Positions 28,950 through 36,822 of a stretch of 39,211 bases of DNA are shown piece after piece. The position numbers and the translations under genes are program-made. Every line of letters begins with the position of its first letter. Within the stretch, counting starts at the first letter, position 1. Below the pieces are notes generated by a model. It had not been told where the DNA came from. It worked only from the letters and a program-made list of their open reading frames with translations, and ran no database searches. Source of the DNA: Abyssibacter sp. (GTDB lineage: Bacteria; Pseudomonadota; Gammaproteobacteria; Nevskiales; OUC007); the NCBI GenBank assembly GCA_023146115.1, contig JAGLCS010000128.1, forward strand, positions 1-39,211. Direction: 5' to 3'.

Positions 28950-30273
28950 GCTGGATATCCACTGGAAGCGCCGCACGTTCCTGGCGGCCTGCGTCGCCGC
29001 GCCGATCGGCCTGCTTGCGGCCAAGAAGCCGCGGGACCAAGGTCAGGGCGGTCACGATGACTACTTCGCGGGCCTGCAGCAGGCCCTGCGCGATGCGGAC
29101 CTGATGCGACCGACGCTGGTGATCGATCGTGCGCGGCTGGACGCCAATATCGCCCTGCTCAAGCAGCATCTGCCATCGGACATGGCCTACCGCATCGTGG
29201 CCAAGTCGTTACCCAGCGTGGAGCTGATCCGGCGCGTGCGCGCTGCGACCGGCACGAATCGGCTGATGGTCTTCCACCAGCCGCACCTCAATGTGCTGTC
29301 CCAGGCCATGCCGGACGCCCATCTGCTGCTGGGCAAGCCGATGCCGGTGGGCGCGGTCGACAGCTTCTTCGCCCAGTACCAACCCGGAGCATTCGATACG
29401 GCTACGCAAATCGAGTGGTTGGTCGATACGCCGCAGCGCATTGCCGACTATCGCGAGCTCGCTGCGGCGCGGGTGCGCGATGGCGCCGGGCCGATGGCGC
29501 TGAACCTGGAGCTGGATGTCGGTCTGCACCGCGGCGGATTCCGCAACACCCGCGATGTGGCCGAGGCGATTCGGTCGTTGCAGGCCGACCCGAACGTGCG
29601 ATTCGCCGGCTTCATGGGCTACGAGGCGCATGCTTCGAAGATTCCGGATGCCCTGGGCGGCCCGGCCGGTGCGCTGGCTGACGCCATGGCCTACTACGCC
29701 GATTGTGTTGAAGTCGCCAAGGCCGTGCTCGGCGACGCCTATCGGCCCGCCGAGCTAACCCTGAACGCGGGTGGAAGCAGCACCTACCAGCTTTACGACA
29801 ACGCGGCGCCCTGCAACGAACTGGCCATGGGCTCGGGGCTGGTCAAGCCATCGGATTTCGACACCGCCACGTTGTCCGACCATCAAGCGGCCGCCTACAT
29901 CGCGACACCGATCCTCAAGCAGCTCGACGGCACCCGGCTGCCCAGTCTGGAGCGTTTGTCGGGCCTGTTTCAGGCCTGGGATCCGAACACCGCCCAGACC
30001 TTTTTCCTCTACGGTGGCTACTGGCTTGCCGACACCGTGTCGCCGCCCGGCTTGCAGCGCAATGCCATCTGGGGGCATTCCACGAATCAGGACATGCTCA
30101 ACGGCTCAGCCCAAGTCGAACTCGCCGTGGGCGACCACGTGTTCCTGCGGCCGCAGCAAAGCGAGTTCGTGTTTCTGCAGTTCGGCGACATCGCGGTGTA
30201 TGAGCAGGGCCGAATTGTCGATACCTGGCCGGTGTTTCCGCAGGCGCCCATGGCGCAGCCCGCTCAGGCCTGA
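28942..30273 (+). CDS. DSD1-family / alanine-racemase-fold PLP protein with Tat-like signal
   Basis: HWKRRTFLAACVAAPIGLLAA; YRIVAKSLPSVELIRR PLP-lysine region; LNLELDVGLHRGGF; GYEAHASK. Overlaps previous CDS by 8 nt. Confidence 0.82.
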   Translation: MPELDIHWKRRTFLAACVAAPIGLLAAKKPRDQGQGGHDDYFAGLQQALRDADLMRPTLVIDRARLDANIALLKQHLPSDMAYRIVAKSLPSVELIRRVRAATGTNRLMVFHQPHLNVLSQAMPDAHLLLGKPMPVGAVDSFFAQYQPGAFDTATQIEWLVDTPQRIADYRELAAARVRDGAGPMALNLELDVGLHRGGFRNTRDVAEAIRSLQADPNVRFAGFMGYEAHASKIPDALGGPAGALADAMAYYADCVEVAKAVLGDAYRPAELTLNAGGSSTYQLYDNAAPCNELAMGSGLVKPSDFDTATLSDHQAAAYIATPILKQLDGTRLPSLERLSGLFQAWDPNTAQTFFLYGGYWLADTVSPPGLQRNAIWGHSTNQDMLNGSAQVELAVGDHVFLRPQQSEFVFLQFGDIAVYEQGRIVDTWPVFPQAPMAQPAQA

Positions 30274-30494
30274 ACGGTTTCCGGCGCCACCGTCTCGGTG
30301 CTAAAGCCCGTGACATGCACGCCCCCGAACTGCCGCAGAAACGCATCGACGATTAGGCGCGGCACCGGCTGGCCATCGAACATCGGCGTCAGCTTTCGGG
30401 CCTGATCCACGCGCTCGAAGGCCTGCGGCGTGCGTTCCACGACAATCACTCGATTGTCACCATCCCTGTACATGTAGGCGTGTTGCATATCCAT
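30264..30494 (-). CDS. Small hypothetical protein (about 76 aa from internal Met)
   Basis: MDMQHAYMYRDGDNRVIVVERTPQAFERVDQARKLTPMFDGQPVPRLIVDAFLRQFGG; convergent, overlapping the PLP gene 3' end by 10 nt. Confidence 0.5.
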   Translation of the reverse strand: MDMQHAYMYRDGDNRVIVVERTPQAFERVDQARKLTPMFDGQPVPRLIVDAFLRQFGGVHVTGFSTETVAPETVQA

Positions 30495-30642
30495 TGCTCC
30501 TGCGTCTGGTGTCCTACAGAACGGCATTCGGAACCGGATCCGGACATCCGAAACCATTATTTCGTCGGAGTCCGCGCCGGACATCCCCCTGAACAGGGCG
30601 TACACGGTTGGGCACGCGGTTTCACGCGCTTTATCTTGGTGG

Positions 30643-30861
30643 GTGGGGAAACTGGTGAGGTCGCAAGGGGCAATGGCGGAACAACAGCGCGAACAACAGG
30701 AAAAAGTGCGAGCACGAGAGCTGGAGCAGCTCGACCGCAGGATGGGCGAGTTGCTAAGAACCTCGCTGTTTTACGAGGCGATGCAGGCGGAGGCCGCGTG
30801 GCAGACCCGCGATCAGGCTCGCCGCCTGACACGGCATGATCAGAAGCCGATCGCTGAATAA
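30643..30861 (+). CDS. Small charged hypothetical protein
   Basis: EQQREQQEKVRARELEQLDRRMGELLRTSLFYEAMQAEAAWQTRDQARRL; alternative start MAEQQ at 30673; no recognised family. Confidence 0.4.
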   Translation: MGKLVRSQGAMAEQQREQQEKVRARELEQLDRRMGELLRTSLFYEAMQAEAAWQTRDQARRLTRHDQKPIAE

Positions 30862-30867
30862 AAGAAT

Positions 30868-30907
30868 CCCCGCGCCGTGCATGAGAGGAGGAGATGCACG
30901 GGCGGGG
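30868..30907 (-). terminator. Rho-independent terminator of ahpCF (possibly bidirectional)
   Basis: CCCCGCGCCGTGCAT (30868-30882) / ATGCACGGGCGGGG (30894-30907); minus strand continues with ATTCTTTTATT. Confidence 0.75.
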
Positions 30908-30966
30908 ACGCTTCGTCCCGGCGAGCCGGGGTGCGGGGGGATAGCCCGCCGGGACAATCAGGCGGG

Positions 30967-32547
30967 CTAGGCCGCCTGCTGTTGCGCGTCGTCAGGGGCC
31001 GAACTACGCATCAGGTGGTCAAACGCGCTGAGCGCGGCGGTGGAGCCGCCACCCATGGCGATGATGATCTGCTTGTACGGCGTGGTGGTGACATCACCCG
31101 CGGCGAATACGCCCCGCATGGAGGTCTGCGCCCGGTCGTTGACGATGACCTCGCCGCGCTCGCTGAGCTCCAGCGTGCCCTTGAGCCATTCGCTGTTGGG
31201 CAACAGGCCGATCTGAACGAACACGCCTTCGAGTGCCACGTCGTGAATCTCGCCGCTGTTGCGATCCTTGTACTTCAGGGCCTGCACCTTCTGCCCGTCG
31301 CCGATGACTTCGGTGGTCTGCGCGGAGGTCAGCACCTTCACGTTCGGCAGGCTGAGCAGCTTGCGCTGGAGGACAGCATCCGCCCGCATCGTGCTGTCGA
31401 ACTCCAGCAAGGTGACGTGCTTGACGATGCCGGCCAGATCGATCGCGGCCTCGACGCCGGAATTGCCGCCCCCGATGACCGCGACGCGCTTGCCCTTGAA
31501 CAGCGGACCGTCGCAGTGCGGGCAGTAAGCCACGCCCTTGTTGCGGTACTCCTCTTCGCCAGGCACGCCCATCTGCCGCCAGCGGGCACCGGTGGCGATG
31601 ACCAGGCTCTTGGCCTTGAGAGCGGCACCGCTGTCGAGGTGGACTTCCAGAAACTCATCGCCTTCGACCAGCTTGCTGGCCTTTTGCAGCTTCATCACGT
31701 CGACGTCGTAGTCCATGACGTGCTGTTCCAGGGCCGCGCCCATCTTCGGGCCTTCGGTCTTGGACACCGAGACAAAGTTCTCGATGTCCATTGTGTCCAT
31801 GACCTGGCCGCCAAAGCGTTCGGCAACCACACCGGTTCGAATTCCCTTGCGCGCGGAGTAGATGGCCGCGGCGGCGCCAGCCGGGCCGCCACCGACGATC
31901 AGCATGTCGAAAGGGTCCTTCTGCTTGATCTTCTCGGCTTCGCGCTCGACCGCGCCGGTGTCCATCTTCGCCAAGATCTCATCGACCGTCATACGCCCTG
32001 AGGCGAAGTGCTCGCCGTTCAGGAATACGGCCGGCACGGACATAATCTGGCGTTGCTCGACCTCGTCCTGGTTGAACGCGCCGTCGATGGCCACGTGTTC
32101 GATGTTCGGGTTTAGCACCGCCATGGCGTTGAGCGCCTGGACCACATCCGGGCAGTTCTGGCAGGACAGCGAGAAGAAGGTTTCGAACTTGTGGGTGCCA
32201 TCAATGGCCTGGATCTGCTCGATGGCGTCTTCACCCAGCTTGGGCGTGTTGCCGCCGACCTGCAGCAGCGCCAGCACCAACGAGGCGAACTCGTGGCCGA
32301 GCGGAATGCCGGCGAACTCCAGATGGATGTCCGCATCCGGCGTGCCGATCGCGAAGCTGGGAATCCGCTTGCCGCTGTCGGTGCCGCTGTTCACGCTGAT
32401 CTTGTCGGAGGCGCTCTTCAATTCGCCGAGGAAACTGAGCATTTCCTTGGAGTGGTCGCCATCGTCGGTGTAAGCGGTGATTTCGACCGACCGGGACAGT
32501 CGTTCGAGATACTGCTTGAGTTGTGCTCTCAGGTTGTCATCCAACAT
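30967..32547 (-). CDS. ahpF: Alkyl hydroperoxide reductase subunit F
   Basis: [27 protein letters not shown]-terminal CQNC and C-terminal YCPHCDGP redox pairs; FAD/NAD motifs. Confidence 0.97.
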   Translation of the reverse strand: MLDDNLRAQLKQYLERLSRSVEITAYTDDGDHSKEMLSFLGELKSASDKISVNSGTDSGKRIPSFAIGTPDADIHLEFAGIPLGHEFASLVLALLQVGGNTPKLGEDAIEQIQAIDGTHKFETFFSLSCQNCPDVVQALNAMAVLNPNIEHVAIDGAFNQDEVEQRQIMSVPAVFLNGEHFASGRMTVDEILAKMDTGAVEREAEKIKQKDPFDMLIVGGGPAGAAAAIYSARKGIRTGVVAERFGGQVMDTMDIENFVSVSKTEGPKMGAALEQHVMDYDVDVMKLQKASKLVEGDEFLEVHLDSGAALKAKSLVIATGARWRQMGVPGEEEYRNKGVAYCPHCDGPLFKGKRVAVIGGGNSGVEAAIDLAGIVKHVTLLEFDSTMRADAVLQRKLLSLPNVKVLTSAQTTEVIGDGQKVQALKYKDRNSGEIHDVALEGVFVQIGLLPNSEWLKGTLELSERGEVIVNDRAQTSMRGVFAAGDVTTTPYKQIIIAMGGGSTAALSAFDHLMRSSAPDDAQQQAA

Positions 32548-32644
32548 CTCGTCGTTCCTCTCTCTGGCGGCCGCACTCGCCTCAGCGGTGCTGGCCGGCG
32601 TCGGTCAGGTCAGCTGCTTTGGCAGCCGACCGCGTGTTTGGGGT

Positions 32645-32689
32645 GGCAGGCCGGCATGGCCGACCTGCCGATCCAACAGCGGAGCTGTT
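32645..32689 (-). promoter_or_regulatory. Two stem-loops in the ahpC-ahpF intergenic region (putative attenuator/processing site)
   Basis: GGCAGGCCGGC-ATG-GCCGACCTGCC (32645-32669), 10 of 11 pairs plus one wobble on the transcript strand; AACAGC-GGA-GCTGTT (32675-32689) abutting the ahpC stop. Confidence 0.55.
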
Positions 32690-33252
32690 TAGATCTTGCC
32701 GACCAGGTCCAGGGACGGGGTCAGCGTCTTTTCGCCTTCTTTCCACTTGGCCGGGCAGACTTCGCCAGGATGGGCGGCCACGTACTGGGCAGCCTTGACC
32801 TTGCGCAGCAGCTCTTCGGCGTTGCGGCCGATGCCGTTGTCGTGGATTTCACAGAGCTTGATCTCGCCGTCCGGGTTGACCAGGAAGGTGCCGCGCAGGG
32901 CGATGCCTTCTTCTTCGATCATGACCTGGAAGGCGCGAGCCAACTGGCCCGTCGGATCGCCGATCAGCGGGTACTTGACCTTGCCGATGGCTTCGGAGGT
33001 GTCGTGCCATGCCTTGTGCGCGAAATGGGTGTCACAGGACACGCCGTAGATCTCGACGCCAATGGCCTTGAACTGGTCGTAAAGGTCAGCGAGGTCTTCC
33101 AGCTCCGTCGGGCAGACGAAGGTGAAGTCGGCCGGGTAGAACACGATCGCCGACCACTGGCCCTTGAACGTGTCTTCACTGACATCAATGAACTCGCCTG
33201 CCTGGAATGCGGTGGCCTTGAACGGCTGCACCGAAGTATTGATCAGGGACAT
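32689..33252 (-). CDS. ahpC: Alkyl hydroperoxide reductase subunit C (2-Cys peroxiredoxin)
   Basis: MSLINTSVQPFKATAF; FTFVCPTELEDL; HPGEVCPAKW. Confidence 0.97.
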   Translation of the reverse strand: MSLINTSVQPFKATAFQAGEFIDVSEDTFKGQWSAIVFYPADFTFVCPTELEDLADLYDQFKAIGVEIYGVSCDTHFAHKAWHDTSEAIGKVKYPLIGDPTGQLARAFQVMIEEEGIALRGTFLVNPDGEIKLCEIHDNGIGRNAEELLRKVKAAQYVAAHPGEVCPAKWKEGEKTLTPSLDLVGKI

Positions 33253-33314
33253 TCCTCTCTCCTTATTGCGTGGGTGTTCCTTAAGCGGAAGCGAACGCTA
33301 CAAAGCCACGAGCA

Positions 33315-33351
33315 ATAGAGCAAGACAATCGTTTTTATGGATGTCATTATA
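33315..33351 (-). promoter_or_regulatory. Weak OxyR-like operator upstream of ahpC
   Basis: ATAG-N7-CAAT-N7-ATGG-N7-TATA has OxyR tetranucleotide spacing, but the last element does not match; position is 60-100 nt upstream of ahpC. Confidence 0.3.
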
Positions 33352-33557
33352 TTTATGCATCAAGCGGAAGCGATTGATCTGGCGGCTTTTTTGGCCTCGT
33401 TGCCGGGGCTATCAGCCGGATGAACGGCGGACTAGCAGCCTCCGTCGAGACAAACCATTGCGCGCTTGCGCATCCATCATGGCTTCGGGCCTGACACTTT
33501 TGGTGCCGGCTGCGTCTACCGGGTGAATCGACTATTCACTGGAACAGGAGCAGCACC

Positions 33558-35333
33558 ATGAAATCACGGGTCGCAGGGAGCTTGATGTTGAGCATGGCCG
33601 TCGCGGTCGGACTGGCGGCCTGTGCCGGCGGGGGGGATCGCCAGACGCTAGCGGACCAAGAGCCGGTGCAAGAGCCGGCCACCACTTCGTCGGATCGGGC
33701 GAGCAATGCGACAGTGGCGCAGCCTCCGGCCGACGCTGGGGCCGCGATGGCGCAGGCGGCCAGCCCGAAACAGGCGATGCGATCCGCCCTGTTCGCTCGG
33801 GAGAACATGGCGAGCATGATGCTGCCGCCGCGCATGCCGCCGGCCGCGCCATTCAACCGGGAAGGCTACGAGGCCATCACCGAGAACCGCTTTCACGACC
33901 CGCAGGTCACGCCGTTGTCGACCTTCGGCCTGGATGTGGACACGGCGTCCTATACCAACCTGCGACGCCTGCTCAACGCCGGGCAGACGCCCCCGATCGA
34001 TGCCGTGCGCATTGAGGAACTGGTGAACTACTTCGACTACAGCGAGTTGCCGGTCAGCGGGCGGCACCCGATTCGCCTACGCACGGAGCTGACGGAGGCC
34101 CCCTGGGCTGATGGGCATTTGCTGGCCATGGTGCAGGTGGCCGCACACGCGCCGAAACCGGCGCAGGCACTTCCGAATCGTCTGGTCTTTCTGATCGATA
34201 CCTCCGGCTCCATGCAGGCGCCGGACAAGCTGCCCATGCTGCAGCGCGCTTTCCGTCAGCTCACCGAACAGTTGGGCCCGGAGGATTCGGTTGCGATCGT
34301 GACCTATGCCGGCAACGCCGGCGTCGCATTGCCGGCCACGAGAGGGGATCAGAAGTCCAAGCTCTATGAGGCCATTGGCCGCATGCAGGCAGGAGGCTCG
34401 ACGGCTGGCGCACGCGGCATCGAGCTGGCCTACCAGATCGCGCAGCAACAGTTCGATGCCGAGGCCAACAACCGAGTGATTCTGGCCACAGACGGTGACT
34501 TCAACGTGGGCGCCTCCAGCCAGGGCGAGCTGGTGCGGTTGATCGAACAGCGACGCGACCAGGGCATCTACCTGACCGTGCTGGGTTTCGGCACCGGCAA
34601 CTATCAGGACGGCCGCATGCATCGCCTGGCCGATCATGGTGACGGCAACTACTACTACATCGACACGGATCTGGAGGCGCGGCGGGTGTTGGTCGACAAG
34701 CTCCAGGGCACGCTGGTGACCGTCGCCAAGGACGTCAAGCTGCAGGTGGAGTTCAATCCACAGCGTGTCGCCCAGTACCGGCTGCTCGGCTACGAGACGC
34801 GGGCGCTCGCCGCCGAGGACTTCAAGGACGACCGCAAGGACGCCGGTGACGTCGGCGCCGGCCAGCGGGTGACGGCCTTGTACGAGATCGTGCCGGTGGG
34901 CGCGCAGACCGGCGCCCCTGACGCACTGCGCTACCAGACCCGTAAGCCGACCCCCGCGAGCCAGCGCAAGGACGAATGGATGCTGGTCAAGGCGCGCTAC
35001 AAGCAGCCGGATGGCGGGGCCAGCACCGAGTTGCGTAACGTCGTGGAGGCGGATGTCACCGCACTTGCCCAAGCATCGGCGGATCTGCAATGGGCCGCTG
35101 CAGTCGCTGAGTTCGGTCTGGTGATGCGCAAGTCCGAACACGCCGCCGACGCCAGCTTTGCCGATGTGCTGCGCCGGTCGGAGCGCCTTGCGCAGCGCAT
35201 CGATGACCCTGCCCGGGACGAGTTTGTCGGGCTGGTTCGCCAGGCCAACCTGCTGGCCAAAGCGCCGGAACCGCTCCGCATGGGCCGGGACTATCAGCCG
35301 GCACATCAGACCACCGCGCGGGTTCAGGAATAA
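33558..35333 (+). CDS. von Willebrand factor type A domain lipoprotein (YfbK-like)
   Basis: Lipobox GLAAC; VWA N-terminal domain PLSTFGLDVDTASYTNLRRLL; MIDAS DTSGSM; C-terminal YRLLGYETRALAAEDFKDDRKDAGDVGAGQRVTALYEIVPVG. Confidence 0.9.
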   Translation: MKSRVAGSLMLSMAVAVGLAACAGGGDRQTLADQEPVQEPATTSSDRASNATVAQPPADAGAAMAQAASPKQAMRSALFARENMASMMLPPRMPPAAPFNREGYEAITENRFHDPQVTPLSTFGLDVDTASYTNLRRLLNAGQTPPIDAVRIEELVNYFDYSELPVSGRHPIRLRTELTEAPWADGHLLAMVQVAAHAPKPAQALPNRLVFLIDTSGSMQAPDKLPMLQRAFRQLTEQLGPEDSVAIVTYAGNAGVALPATRGDQKSKLYEAIGRMQAGGSTAGARGIELAYQIAQQQFDAEANNRVILATDGDFNVGASSQGELVRLIEQRRDQGIYLTVLGFGTGNYQDGRMHRLADHGDGNYYYIDTDLEARRVLVDKLQGTLVTVAKDVKLQVEFNPQRVAQYRLLGYETRALAAEDFKDDRKDAGDVGAGQRVTALYEIVPVGAQTGAPDALRYQTRKPTPASQRKDEWMLVKARYKQPDGGASTELRNVVEADVTALAQASADLQWAAAVAEFGLVMRKSEHAADASFADVLRRSERLAQRIDDPARDEFVGLVRQANLLAKAPEPLRMGRDYQPAHQTTARVQE

Positions 35334-35409
35334 CCAAACCGCACTCCTCGCGCCTTGCCTGGCCTGTTTTGAGGCAGCAACTTGGTGGTGTGACCAGATC
35401 AGTGTTCCC
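35332..35409 (+). mobile_element. MITE-like element, copy C (5'-truncated)
   Basis: 82 nt (35332-35413) align without gaps to 17199-17280 of copy B, about 70 identical by eye; right TIR AGATCAGTGTTCCC then CTAG; left half absent. Confidence 0.75.
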
Positions 35410-35419
35410 CTAGTTCTCC

Positions 35420-36256
35420 ATGGCAGATGACATCGACAATTGGCTGGACCAGCTGGCGGGCCGCGCGGCCACCGGCCTAGAGCACCCGTTGGACCAGGCC
35501 CTGGTGAGCGCACTGCACGCTGAGTCGGCGCCCATGGGCGATGACCTGGGTTTGCGACGGCTGCACCGCCGCCTCGAAGCCGAGGGACTGCTCAACGCCA
35601 AAGACAAGGTTCGGCGTTCGCCGCGATGGCTGGCCGTTGCGGCCTCGCTGATGGTCGCGGTGTCGCTGGGCTGGTGGATGTTGCCGGAACAGGCGCTGCA
35701 TGAATTTGGCGATACGCCGAACGCCGCGTCCAGGGCAGGCGAGGCCGCCGATAGTCGGCCCATGTCCGCGGAAGACCGCGCGCCGGAACCGGTGATCGCT
35801 GCGCCTGCGCCACCGCCGCCAGCCGAAGCGGTGCAGCGCTCGTCGAGAGAGCCGGTCACGGCGCCGGCCATACCGTCGCCCAGTCGTGAGGCGCAAGCAG
35901 CCGCCGACGCGGCCGTGCAGGATTTCGCCGAGCAGCAGGCGATGCGCGAGCGGCGGGCCGTGGCGAAGTCGAACGCCGCGGCGCAAAGCGCATTCGCCGC
36001 CACGCCACCGGTGGCGCTGTTGCCGCAGGAGGCCGGAAATAACCTAGCCGACCTCAGTGAGCGCCTGAACGCTTTGGAGGGCGTCCGGGCGGTAGCCTGG
36101 CCGCCCAGCCGTGGCGACGGTCTGCAGGTGAGCTGGGCCGATGCCGCGGCCAGGGCGCGGTTGATCGCGGCACTGCCCCCCGGGACCGAGCCGCTGCCCG
36201 CGGCTGACAGCGGCCAGGTGCTCCTGCGCCGGCCCGGCAGCGGGGCCGTTCAATGA
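35420..36256 (+). CDS. Single-TM Ala/Pro-rich protein, putative anti-sigma factor
   Basis: One TM helix WLAVAASLMVAVSLGWWML after a cytoplasmic-type N-terminus; ATGA overlap with downstream ECF sigma gene; no recognisable zinc anti-sigma motif. Confidence 0.65.
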   Translation: MADDIDNWLDQLAGRAATGLEHPLDQALVSALHAESAPMGDDLGLRRLHRRLEAEGLLNAKDKVRRSPRWLAVAASLMVAVSLGWWMLPEQALHEFGDTPNAASRAGEAADSRPMSAEDRAPEPVIAAPAPPPPAEAVQRSSREPVTAPAIPSPSREAQAAADAAVQDFAEQQAMRERRAVAKSNAAAQSAFAATPPVALLPQEAGNNLADLSERLNALEGVRAVAWPPSRGDGLQVSWADAAARARLIAALPPGTEPLPAADSGQVLLRRPGSGAVQ

Positions 36257-36822
36257 CGGTGCCGGAGGCCGAGTGGTTACAGCAGATCGCAGCCGGTGGG
36301 GAGTCGCGTCGCGAGGCCGTGTCCGCCTTGTACCGGCATTACGCCGCGCGGTTCCGTGGCTACTTCCAGCGTCGTGGCGCGAGTCCTGCGGATGCCGAGG
36401 AGCTGTGCCAGGACAGTTTTGTTCGATTGGTGCGAGCCCTGGACCGGGGCACACGGGTGGAACAGCCCAGGGCCTGGATCTGGTCGGTGGCCCAGTCTCA
36501 ATGGCTGGATTGGCGGCGCGGCGCAGGGCCGGATACCGAGGACATCGCCGACTGGGAGGCCGCCCAATCGCAGGATGACCCGGCCGACCGCAGCCTGCAC
36601 CTGGACGATTGTGTGCGCCGACAATTCGCCGCCTACTCGGCCGCATACCCGGTCGGAGCGCAGGCCCTGCTGTGGGCCAGTGTTGAGCAGTTCACCGCGC
36701 CGGAAATCGGTGAGTTGCTGGGACGTACCCCGGGTGCGACGCGTCAGTTCCTCAGCGAGGCGCGTAAGCGTGTACGTGGCTACCTGGCCGTTTGCCAGGA
36801 GTGGTTGGACGATTCCAGTTGA
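36253..36822 (+). CDS. ECF-type sigma-70 family RNA polymerase sigma factor
   Basis: Sigma region 2 SALYRHYAARFRGYFQRRGASPADAEELCQDSFVRLVRA; region 4 EQFTAPEIGELLGRTPGATRQFLSEARKRVRGYL. Confidence 0.85.
   Translation: MTVPEAEWLQQIAAGGESRREAVSALYRHYAARFRGYFQRRGASPADAEELCQDSFVRLVRALDRGTRVEQPRAWIWSVAQSQWLDWRRGAGPDTEDIADWEAAQSQDDPADRSLHLDDCVRRQFAAYSAAYPVGAQALLWASVEQFTAPEIGELLGRTPGATRQFLSEARKRVRGYLAVCQEWLDDSS

Noticed and set aside
27930-29024. 364-aa minus-strand ORF opposite the ALO-family gene
   Set aside because: Antisense shadow; plus strand has Tat signal and ALO signature.
30540-30586. CCGGACATCC repeated at 30540-30549 and 30577-30586
   Set aside because: Only 10 bp twice, in a GC-rich region; too short to interpret alone.
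30877-33318. Long plus-strand ORFs (374 and 375 aa) opposite ahpF/ahpC
   Set aside because: Antisense shadows of well-identified AhpF and AhpC.
34077-35513. 478-aa minus-strand ORF opposite the VWA gene
   Set aside because: Antisense shadow; low-complexity composition with no recognisable domain.
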